Part shown: positions 1 through 5,914 of the stretch, piece after piece
How positions within the stretch are numbered: position 1 is the first letter of the stretch
How the letters are laid out: every line of letters starts with the position of its first letter
Origin: Bacillota bacterium
Lineage (GTDB): Bacteria; Bacillota; Dethiobacteria; Dethiobacterales; Dethiobacteraceae
NCBI GenBank assembly: GCA_024650095.1
Contig: JANKMV010000024.1
Coordinates: 1 to 13,340, forward strand
Length of the DNA stretch: 13,340 nucleotides
Direction of reading: 5' to 3'
Notes under the pieces: model-generated
Told to the model about the DNA's origin: nothing
Seen by the model: only the letters and a program-made list of their open reading frames with translations
The model's database searches: none
Translations under genes and position numbers: made by a program

Positions 1-65
1 GTCCAAAATTTTCAAAGCCGTACCATTTTCACTACAGCTGAGCAGGCAACGGTCTTGACCGTTCC
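1..65. repeat. Dispersed intergenic repeat, copy A (diverged)
   Basis: This segment downstream of recR matches the segment at 13246-13310 in the same orientation. Shared blocks, in order, are GTCCAA, AAAGCCGT, TTTCACTA and an AACGGTC..GACCGTT inverted repeat followed by TCC-type sequence. Two short length differences separate the copies. In this copy the palindrome has 7-bp arms (48-54 and 57-63) around a TT centre. The matching begins at base 1, so the element may continue outside the window. There is no T-run after the palindrome on the recR side, so it does not look like a classical terminator. No coding potential was seen. Confidence 0.72.
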
Positions 66-87
66 GCCGCGCTTACTGTTATTTTTG

Positions 88-684
88 CTATAACTCGCGA
101 CGCCCTTCTAGAGCCCGTGAAAGCGTCACTTCATCTGCGTATTCTAAGTCTCCCCCCACCGGTAAGCCATGTGCAAGTCGGGTCACACGGATGCCTAATG
201 GCTTAACAATGCGTGCCACATAAAATGCAGTAGCCTCACCCTCCACCGTGGGATTGGTTGCCAATATAACCTCTTGCGTGCGCCCTTTTTTCAAGCGTTC
301 CAGCAATTCACGCATGCGTAATTGGTCCGGCCCAATGCCATCGATGGGGGAAATGGCACCGCCCAATACGTGATAGAGACCTTTAAACTCCCTCATGCGC
401 TCTAGCGCCATCACATCGCGAGCATCTTGTACAACACAAATCACAGAGCTATCCCGTCGTTTATCTGCACAAACGGTACATACTTCACTGTCCGTAAAGT
501 TGCCACAGATACGACAATAACGTGTTTTATCTTTAGCATTTACCATAGCACGTGCCATTTGCACCACTTCTTCACGGGGTAGTGTCAGCACAAAAAAGGC
601 TAACCGTTGCGCTGTCTTAGGCCCTACTCCCGGCAACTTCTGAAACGATTCGATTAAGTTTGCAATGGATTCTGGATAAAACAC
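88..684 (-). CDS. recR: Recombination mediator protein RecR
   Basis: RecR acts with RecO (and RecF) in the cytoplasm to load RecA onto single-stranded DNA at gaps and stalled forks. The 198-residue product has the usual family length. It shows an N-terminal helix-hairpin-helix region (GVGPKTA at 19-25), a four-cysteine zinc site (Cys57, Cys60, Cys69, Cys72) and a Toprim domain from about 80 to 175 with VVQDARD and the closing [14 protein letters not shown] block. The start is GTG at 684; the encoded MFYPESI fits the start of RecR homologues. No strong Shine-Dalgarno is visible, and the gap to ybaB is only 14 bp, so translation probably depends on coupling with the upstream genes. It is the last gene of dnaX-ybaB-recR, an order conserved in many bacteria. 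Confidence 0.97.
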   Translation of the reverse strand: MFYPESIANLIESFQKLPGVGPKTAQRLAFFVLTLPREEVVQMARAMVNAKDKTRYCRICGNFTDSEVCTVCADKRRDSSVICVVQDARDVMALERMREFKGLYHVLGGAISPIDGIGPDQLRMRELLERLKKGRTQEVILATNPTVEGEATAFYVARIVKPLGIRVTRLAHGLPVGGDLEYADEVTLSRALEGRREL

Positions 685-698
685 AGGCTACGCCGCGC

Positions 699-1010
699 TT
701 ACAACAATCCCGGAGGTAAGTTTAGCCCGCCGGTTAGTTTTTTCATTTCCGCCATCGTCATCTCATCAATTTTTCGTAACCCCTCATTGACCGCAGCAAT
801 AATCATATCCTGCAACATTTCCACATCTTCAGGATCCACAGCCTGAGGGTCAATTTCCAAACTTATAATCTCTTTTTTTCCATTCACCTCTACACGCACC
901 ACGCCACCACCACTGGTGACTTCAAGAGTCCGCTGCTGCAGATCCTCCTGCATTTTTGCCATGTCTTTTTGCATTTTTTGCATTTGCTTCATCATATTAC
1001 CCATATTCAT
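699..1010 (-). CDS. ybaB: YbaB/EbfC family nucleoid-associated protein
   Basis: This is a small DNA-binding protein of the YbaB/EbfC family (YaaK in B. subtilis). Family members are dimers that bind DNA and are almost always encoded between dnaX and recR. The 103-residue product has a methionine/lysine/glutamine-rich N-terminal helix (about 1-30), a beta hairpin (GGGVVRVEVNGKKEI, about 34-48), and a C-terminal acidic helix ending in GGLNLPPGLL, all typical of the family. The ATG at 1010 is preceded by an AAGGAGG that directly overlaps the dnaX stop codon (1025-1027), which points to translational coupling. ATGs at 1004 and slightly further in are weaker alternatives. Its exact cellular role is not settled for the family as a whole. 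Confidence 0.95.
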   Translation of the reverse strand: MNMGNMMKQMQKMQKDMAKMQEDLQQRTLEVTSGGGVVRVEVNGKKEIISLEIDPQAVDPEDVEMLQDMIIAAVNEGLRKIDEMTMAEMKKLTGGLNLPPGLL

Positions 1011-1024
1011 GTAATAACGCCTCC

Positions 1025-2605
1025 TTACTGTTTATCGGACTCGTCAATAATCTGTCCGCGAAAGATTTCTACCGCCGAATGAATTAATTCATGTGGGTCC
1101 TTCTCGACGCTATCCTGTGGTGTTGCTTGACCCTGCAAGAAACAACGAATTTGTGGTTGAACACCGGCTAAACGCTGGAAAACTTTACTTATGGCTTTTT
1201 TATGTTCATCTTCCATCATATCACAATGGAATTGTGAGGAAAAGTGAATTTCAAGCACCTTACCATTGAACGAACCCAACTCACCAGAGAGTAAGAGTGC
1301 ATGGGTCTTAACACTTTCTTTTTTTACCTGTTCTAGGAGGCGCGGCCACAGTTGAGCTATATTCTGATCTGCATCGAAATCCGGGCTCACCTCTTTCACA
1401 AGCACGGGCTCATTCGTCCCCATGGGGAGCTTAACGGGCTTTTCTGGCTGGCCTACAGTTTGCCTTGCTGTAGCTGATAGCGTCGCCTGTGGTTGAGGTG
1501 GGGCCACCTGACACGTGCCATCATAACCAAACATCCGAAACACAGCGAGCTCCCATAGCAGGCGTGGCCTGGCAGACCAACGAACCTCCGCTAACAATTC
1601 ATGGAGAATGGACAAAATTCGTCCTATCTCTCCCAAGCCAAGGCGCTGAGCCTGATCGTACAAACGGCTTGCCCACTCCTCTGCAATCCCTAGTGTGGCG
1701 CCATCCTTTTCACAGGCCAATGACACCATTAAATTACGGTAATAAACGATGGCCTGCTGCGTGAAATGATGAAATTCTTTTCCTGCAGACGCCACATCCT
1801 GCAACAGAAGTAGTGCACGCGAGAGATTCTGGTTCACCACCGCGTCTGTTAAGTCGTGAAAAACATCTCGGCTTACTGCACCTAACACCGTCAGTACGTC
1901 TTCCTCCGTGACTGCAGTGGACGTATATGATAAGACTTGTTCTAACAGTGAAAGTGCATCACGGAGGCCTCCAGCCGCTTCTTCGGCCACTAATAATAAT
2001 GCTTGTTCACTACACTCCCGTCCTACGGTGGAAACCACTTTACGCAGACGGGTGACAATCTCGTCCAAGGAAAGTAAGTGAAAATCTAACCGTTGACAAC
2101 GAGAAATAATGGTCGCCGGTAGTTTGTGGGGTTCCGTGGTGGCCAAGATGAATAATACTTGGGGCGGTGGTTCTTCAAGTGTTTTTAGTAACGCATTAAA
2201 CGCCTCTGCAGTTAACATATGCACTTCGTCAATAATATACACCTTACAACGAACTTCAACCGGAGCATAACGTGTTTTTTCACGTAATTCGCGAATTTCG
2301 TCTATTCCCCGATTTGAAGCCGCATCAATTTCTAACACATCCATAACTCGGCCAGCCTGCACACCCACACAAGCGGGGCACTGATTGCACGGCTCCCTCG
2401 TGGGATTTTGCTCACAATTCACTGCTTTTGCCAATATTTTTGCTGCACTTGTTTTTCCAGTACCGCGCGGACCACAGAACAAATAGGCATGCGCCAACCT
2501 TCCCTGCTGCAAAGCATTTTGCAGGGTTCGGGCCACATGCTCTTGACCCACGAGTTCAGCAAACGTTTGTGGCCGCCACTGACGGTATAATGCTTGATAT
2601 GTCAT
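1025..2605 (-). CDS. dnaX: DNA polymerase III subunit gamma/tau
   Basis: DnaX is the AAA+ motor of the clamp loader that opens and places the beta clamp on primed DNA; the tau form also links polymerases in the replisome. The 526-residue product opens with MTYQALYRQWRPQTF, typical of DnaX. It has Walker A GPRGTGKT at 45-52, a zinc module with Cys64, Cys73, Cys76 and Cys79, Walker B IIDEVH at about 124-129, and an SRC sensor motif near 168-170. The C-terminal part from about 415 on resembles the tau tail of Firmicutes. I chose ATG at 2605 because AGGTGG lies 5 nt upstream; an in-frame GTG at 2614 sits inside that ribosome binding site and is unlikely. An A7 run near codon 428 may allow frameshifting (separate entry). 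Confidence 0.96.
   Translation of the reverse strand: MTYQALYRQWRPQTFAELVGQEHVARTLQNALQQGRLAHAYLFCGPRGTGKTSAAKILAKAVNCEQNPTREPCNQCPACVGVQAGRVMDVLEIDAASNRGIDEIRELREKTRYAPVEVRCKVYIIDEVHMLTAEAFNALLKTLEEPPPQVLFILATTEPHKLPATIISRCQRLDFHLLSLDEIVTRLRKVVSTVGRECSEQALLLVAEEAAGGLRDALSLLEQVLSYTSTAVTEEDVLTVLGAVSRDVFHDLTDAVVNQNLSRALLLLQDVASAGKEFHHFTQQAIVYYRNLMVSLACEKDGATLGIAEEWASRLYDQAQRLGLGEIGRILSILHELLAEVRWSARPRLLWELAVFRMFGYDGTCQVAPPQPQATLSATARQTVGQPEKPVKLPMGTNEPVLVKEVSPDFDADQNIAQLWPRLLEQVKKESVKTHALLLSGELGSFNGKVLEIHFSSQFHCDMMEDEHKKAISKVFQRLAGVQPQIRCFLQGQATPQDSVEKDPHELIHSAVEIFRGQIIDESDKQ
1274..1327 (-). other. Candidate -1 frameshift site in dnaX
   Basis: Read on the minus strand in the dnaX frame, the codons GTA AAA AAA GAA contain the heptamer A AAA AAA (1325-1319), a slippery sequence of the X XXY YYZ type. 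Shifting by -1 gives AGA AAG TGT and then TAA at 1310-1308, so the product would be 432 residues, close to the E. coli gamma subunit. A stem-loop can form 12 nt downstream: ACCCA with TGGGT (outer arms 1306-1302 and 1278-1274) and ACTC with GAGT inside, a three-base bulge and a 12-nt loop. The spacer is longer than usual, and no internal Shine-Dalgarno stimulator like that of E. coli is present. A run of seven A could also cause transcriptional slippage. Functionality is a hypothesis. Confidence 0.4.
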
Positions 2606-2677
2606 AAGTACCACCTAAACTTTAGTAATCTATAGCCTAATTCCCTACGTGCATAGAAAATCCTTCCCTACATCTAG

Positions 2678-2706
2678 ATTTTATACACTATACCTTGAAC
2701 TTACAA
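2678..2706 (-). promoter_or_regulatory. Candidate sigma-A promoter for dnaX-ybaB-recR
   Basis: On the minus strand TTGTAA (2706-2701) is followed after 17 bp by TAAAAT (2683-2678), a fair match to a sigma-A promoter. It lies between the SRP RNA terminator and dnaX, about 75 bp before the dnaX ATG. This placement would give the operon its own transcription start. The AT-rich stretch offers alternative -10 registers (TATAAA, TATAGT), so the exact start is uncertain. Confidence 0.5.
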
Positions 2707-2790
2707 GCGATAAAAGGTAAGAAAGGTGCTCTTATCAGCACGGGTAACATACCGTTTGCTAACTGCAAGTGATAGATTTTTTACCAAGGC

Positions 2791-2820
2791 AAAAAAAAAT
2801 TCCCCACGAGGAGGAATTTT
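2791..2820 (-). terminator. Intrinsic terminator of the SRP RNA transcript
   Basis: The minus-strand transcript can form a 10-bp stem: AAAAUUCCUC (2820-2811) with GGGGAAUUUU (2805-2796), including one U-G pair, and a five-base CUCGU loop. The stem runs straight into further U residues (2795-2791). It starts 24 nt after the SRP RNA 3' end and precedes the dnaX promoter, so it should end the tRNA-Ser/SRP RNA transcript. Confidence 0.88.
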
Positions 2821-2843
2821 CATTCTTAATAATTTAAGTTAAT

Positions 2844-3112
2844 GGCCGTGCACCTACCTTTGACTCCTTCTCTCAAGCGTTACCCAAGTAGTTTGCTCAA
2901 GCCAGGCTACCCCGTGGCACCCGCAAGTACATGCTTACCGCTGCTTCCTTCCGGATCTGACGGGATTCACAAGCTCACGCCGCACGAGACCTAGCCGTCA
3001 ACACCACTTGCTTGGGTCAGACCCTGAGTCACTAGAGCCGGGGGTAGGAATTCGACCCTGCTATAGCGGGTTGCAGGTATAGGGCACCGCTACCTCCCCG
3101 TCTAGCACGACC
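2844..3112 (-). ncRNA. ffs: Signal recognition particle RNA, large (Bacillus-type) form
   Basis: This is the RNA scaffold of the signal recognition particle, which binds Ffh and targets ribosomes making membrane and secreted proteins to FtsY/SecYEG. The minus strand contains the hallmark helix 8 segment CCGGAAGGAAGCAGC, with its GGAA tetraloop at 2949-2952. The 5' part closely resembles the B. subtilis scRNA Alu domain (GGGGAGGTAGCGGTGCCCT, then CTGCAACCCGCT). The ends were set by a terminal 8-bp helix: GGUCGUGC at 3112-3105 with GCACGGCC at 2851-2844. The resulting 269 nt is the usual size for the large Gram-positive form with an Alu domain, unlike the short E. coli 4.5S RNA. Mature ends could differ by a few bases. 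It lies 18 nt behind tRNA-Ser, with no convincing promoter of its own, so co-transcription and processing are likely. Confidence 0.95.
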
Positions 3113-3130
3113 AAACTGTTAACAATATAA

Positions 3131-3226
3131 TGGCGGAGAGAGAGGGATTCGAACCCTCGAGACGAAGTTTTGCCCCGTCTACTCGCTTTCCAGGCGAGCG
3201 CCTTCGACCAGCTCAGCCATCTCTCC
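3131..3226 (-). tRNA. tRNA-Ser (anticodon GGA)
   Basis: The 96-nt minus-strand sequence folds as a class II tRNA. The acceptor stem GGAGAGA pairs with UCUCUCC, followed by discriminator G and an encoded CCA (3133-3131). The anticodon stem CTCGC/GCGAG encloses CTGGAAA, giving anticodon GGA for serine codons UCC and UCU. The long variable arm pairs GACGGGG with CUUCGUC around a CAAAA loop, as expected for tRNA-Ser. The T arm is GAGGG-TTCGAAT-CCCTC. A tRNA-Ser near the SRP RNA/dnaX locus is familiar in Firmicutes. Confidence 0.97.
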
Positions 3227-3286
3227 GAACTATAAACTAATGGTTCGCTTTGCGCCAGAGACAATAGATCGTCTCGACAATAACTT

Positions 3287-3315
3287 ATTCTACTACTCTT
3301 TACACTCTTTTTCAA
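3287..3315 (-). promoter_or_regulatory. Sigma-A promoter for tRNA-Ser / SRP RNA
   Basis: On the minus strand TTGAAA (3315-3310) and TAGAAT (3292-3287) are separated by exactly 17 bp. They lie about 60 bp upstream of the tRNA 5' end. This is the best promoter match between yajQ and tRNA-Ser and would drive both RNA genes. Confidence 0.68.
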
Positions 3316-3354
3316 GTGCTTATTGTTACCAATTCAAAATTATGCCTGCAAACA

Positions 3355-3846
3355 CTAGCGATAATTAATAAATTGCAATTCCAAATTATAGTCTTGCCCC
3401 TTGAGATATTGGATAACGCTTTGTAAATCGTCGCGATTTTTTGCAGAGACTCGCACCTGATCTTCCATGATCTGGGCCTGCGCCTTTAGTTTCAAGCTCT
3501 TTATGTCTTTAACTATTTTTTTAGCCGTCTCCGTTTCGATACCTTGCTTTACATCCACAAGCTGACGCACTGTACCACCACTTGCTTCTTCTGCTTTACC
3601 AAATTTTAAATTTTTAATGGGCACTTGTCGGCGAATGAGTTTACTTTCAAGAATATCAACCACACTGCGCAACTTATAATCATCATCAGCCACAATTTTA
3701 ATATTCCCGTCTTCTCGGGTAACTTCCGCTTTACTATTTTTAAAATCATAGCGCTGAGATATTTCTTTGTTTGTTTGATTGATGGCGTTATCCACCTCTT
3801 GTACATTGATCTTGGATACAACATCAAAGGATTCATCTTTTGCCAT
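3355..3846 (-). CDS. yajQ: YajQ family nucleotide-binding protein
   Basis: This is a cytoplasmic protein of the YajQ (DUF520) family. One member, in Xanthomonas, was reported to bind cyclic di-GMP and act on transcription; the role in Firmicutes is unclear. The 163-residue product matches the family's length and its typical opening ([17 protein letters not shown], then QRYDFKNS) and closing ([18 protein letters not shown], then LQFINYR). The ATG at 3846 has a strong AGGAGGTG about 6 nt upstream. It begins 57 bp after the stop of the upstream ATPase gene, with no terminator or convincing promoter between, so read-through from the transporter operon is possible. No clear terminator follows its stop codon before the tRNA promoter. 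Confidence 0.95.
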   Translation of the reverse strand: MAKDESFDVVSKINVQEVDNAINQTNKEISQRYDFKNSKAEVTREDGNIKIVADDDYKLRSVVDILESKLIRRQVPIKNLKFGKAEEASGGTVRQLVDVKQGIETETAKKIVKDIKSLKLKAQAQIMEDQVRVSAKNRDDLQSVIQYLKGQDYNLELQFINYR

Positions 3847-3903
3847 TGCCGCACCTCCTATATTTTGACTTATTGTTTACCATATTGCACGAACTACACG
3901 TCA

Positions 3904-4899
3904 TTACACCGCAGAGGCAGCTGTTCGTAGATGGCAAGCCACAAAATGACCTCCTCCTTGGTCAAACAAGTGAATATCCTTTTTCGTACAAAGGTCGGTC
4001 TTTTCCGGGCAACGGGTATGGAAGCGACAACCTGTGGGAATATCCAATGGACTGGGGACATCCCCCGTAAGCACAATCCTGTTACGCTCCAAGTCTGGGT
4101 CAGCTTCGGGTGTTGCCGAAAGGAGCGCCTGAGTATACGGGTGACTGGGCTGACTAAAGAGCTGATCCGCCGGAGCAGTTTCCACAATTCGCCCTAAATA
4201 CATCACGGCCACAGTATCACTAATATGCCTCACAACCGCCAGATCATGAGCAATAAAGATATAGGTTAGCTGAAATTCATGCTGCAAGGTTTCCAACAAA
4301 TTTATTATTTGGCTTTGGATCGAAACATCAAGTGCTGAAACCGGCTCATCAAGGATAATTAATTTAGGATTTAATGCCAAGGCCCGCGCCACACCGATTC
4401 GCTGACGTTGTCCACCCGAAAACTCATGGGGGTAGCGACGCAGATGGGAAGAGCTTAGCCCCACCACGTCTAACAACTCAAGAATGCGCTTTTGCCGTTC
4501 TTTCCCCTTGCTCACTTGATGAATTTGTAGTGGTTCATTAATAATATCTCGCACCGTTTTGCGTGGATTTAAGGACGCAAAGGGATCCTGAAAAACAATT
4601 TGCGCGTCGCGGCGCAATGCCCTCATCTCTTTAGCTCCTAGGGCAAAAATATCTTTTCCTTCAAATAAGGCAACACCTGCTGTGGGTTCCACTAACCGTA
4701 ATAGTGTTCGACCTGTGGTGCTTTTACCACAGCCTGATTCACCCACAATGCCCAGTGTCTGACCCTTAGTAACAGAAAAGCTAACATCATCCACAGCTTT
4801 AACCTGGCCCACAGCCTTGGCAAAAACACCTTTATATATTGGGAAGTATTTTCGCAGATTTTTCACTTCCAACAGGGGTACATTTGCTTCAGTGTTCAT
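3904..4899 (-). CDS. Peptide ABC transporter ATP-binding protein, DppF/OppF type
   Basis: This is one of the two ATPases that power the peptide-family importer at the inner face of the membrane. The 331-residue product has Walker A GESGCGKS at 53-60, the Q-loop region [11 protein letters not shown] from 102, ABC signature FSGGQRQR from 160, Walker B IILDEP at 181-186, and an H-loop in FIAHDL. The C-terminal oligopeptide/dipeptide extension has four cysteines spaced C-x5-C-x6-C-x17-C. N-terminal KYFPIYKG and VKAVDDVSF are typical of the F subunit. The ATG at 4899 has GGAGGTG 5 nt upstream and overlaps the end of the upstream ATPase gene by 11 bp, implying translational coupling. The substrate (dipeptide, oligopeptide or another ligand of this family) cannot be fixed from the ATPase. 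Confidence 0.95.
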   Translation of the reverse strand: MNTEANVPLLEVKNLRKYFPIYKGVFAKAVGQVKAVDDVSFSVTKGQTLGIVGESGCGKSTTGRTLLRLVEPTAGVALFEGKDIFALGAKEMRALRRDAQIVFQDPFASLNPRKTVRDIINEPLQIHQVSKGKERQKRILELLDVVGLSSSHLRRYPHEFSGGQRQRIGVARALALNPKLIILDEPVSALDVSIQSQIINLLETLQHEFQLTYIFIAHDLAVVRHISDTVAVMYLGRIVETAPADQLFSQPSHPYTQALLSATPEADPDLERNRIVLTGDVPSPLDIPTGCRFHTRCPEKTDLCTKKDIHLFDQGGGHFVACHLRTAASAV

Positions 4900-5887
4900 T
4901 TTTCACCTCCGCGGCGTCCATTTCTGTTAGCCAGCAACGCACCTGACGACCCTCGGCAATTGTCTTCAGTTGTGGCTCCTGCGTTTCACATCGTGGCATT
5001 TTGAACTCGCAACGAGGATGAAAACGACAACCTGCAGGGAATTCTGTGGGATTAGGCACGTTTCCTTCGATCACATGGAGGGATTCCTGTTTCACATGGA
5101 GCCGAGGAATGGACGCTAAGAGACCCTTTGTATAGGGGTGCTTGGGATCATTAAATAGATCTCTCACTGGAGCTTCCTCCACAACTTTGCCAGCATACAT
5201 GACAACCACCCTTTGCGCAACTTCAGCAACAACACCCAAGTCATGGGTAATAATCATCATGGCCATGCCCAGATCTTGCTTTAATTCCTTCAATAGCTCC
5301 AAAATTTGCGCCTGAATCGTAACATCTAGGGCTGTCGTTGGTTCATCCGCAATGAGTAACGTCGGTTTACATGACAACGCCATGGCAATCATCGCCCGTT
5401 GACGCATGCCGCCCGATAACTGATGGGGATACTCGTCTACTCTACGTTCAGGTGAGGGAATGCCGACCAGGCGTAATCCCTCCACCACTATATCCATGGC
5501 CTCTTTACGGCTTGCACCTTGATGTAACCTCACTGCCTCTGCAATTTGCACACCAATGGTGTAGACCGGGTTCAGTGATGTCATGGGTTCCTGAAAGATC
5601 ATGGAAATTCGATTACCACGAATTTTACGCATCTGTTTTTGTGGTAACTTCAGTAGGTCCTCACCTTCAAACAAAATTTCACCCGCAATAATTTTCCCCG
5701 GCGGTTTGGGTATTAAGCCCATAATACTGAGGGAAGTAACACTTTTACCGCAGCCAGACTCACCCACCACGCCCACTGTTTCACCGCGGTTAATATGAAA
5801 AGAAACACCATCCACGGCGGGCACCTGACCATCACTCGTATAAAAATATGTTTTTACGTTTTTTATTTCTAAAAGCTTTTCGCTCAC
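4889..5887 (-). CDS. Peptide ABC transporter ATP-binding protein, DppD/OppD type
   Basis: This is the partner ATPase of the importer. With the start used here it has 332 residues: Walker A GESGCGKS at 42-49, [10 protein letters not shown] from about 98, signature LSGGMRQR from 157, Walker B LLIADEP at 177-183 and H-loop IITHDLG. The C-terminal oligopeptide/dipeptide domain has the same C-x5-C-x6-C-x17-C pattern as its partner. I place the start at GTG 5887 because a GGGGGG run lies 6 nt upstream and [15 protein letters not shown] matches family N-termini. The longer reading from TTG at 5908 adds MELGGAR, has its AAGGA only two or three bases away, and is less likely. It begins 27 bp after the M14 peptidase stop and overlaps the next ATPase gene by 11 bp. 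Confidence 0.93.
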   Translation of the reverse strand: MSEKLLEIKNVKTYFYTSDGQVPAVDGVSFHINRGETVGVVGESGCGKSVTSLSIMGLIPKPPGKIIAGEILFEGEDLLKLPQKQMRKIRGNRISMIFQEPMTSLNPVYTIGVQIAEAVRLHQGASRKEAMDIVVEGLRLVGIPSPERRVDEYPHQLSGGMRQRAMIAMALSCKPTLLIADEPTTALDVTIQAQILELLKELKQDLGMAMMIITHDLGVVAEVAQRVVVMYAGKVVEEAPVRDLFNDPKHPYTKGLLASIPRLHVKQESLHVIEGNVPNPTEFPAGCRFHPRCEFKMPRCETQEPQLKTIAEGRQVRCWLTEMDAAEVKNEH

Positions 5888-5914
5888 TCTAGCGCCCCCC
5901 AGTTCCAATTTCCT

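Noticed and set aside
48..63. The AACGGTC/GACCGTT hairpin as the recR terminator.
   Set aside because: Short stem, no U-run on the recR strand, and it belongs to a repeat also found upstream of marR.
65..702. The 12-base word CGCCGCGCTTAC occurs at 65-76 (after recR) and 691-702 (at the ybaB stop).
   Set aside because: Several 12-base matches are expected by chance in 13 kb, and the flanks do not align.
2648..2675. Two GTAGGGAA words in the dnaX leader resembling part of the copy B palindrome arm.
   Set aside because: The match is only 8-9 bases, without the complementary arm or the other repeat blocks.
3061..3315. An 84-codon minus-strand reading frame across tRNA-Ser and the SRP RNA 5' end.
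   Set aside because: It overlaps two well-supported RNA genes and encodes nothing recognisable.
3606..4197. Open frames of 76-101 codons on both strands around yajQ and the last ATPase gene.
   Set aside because: Out-of-frame shadows of two strongly supported genes; no family features.
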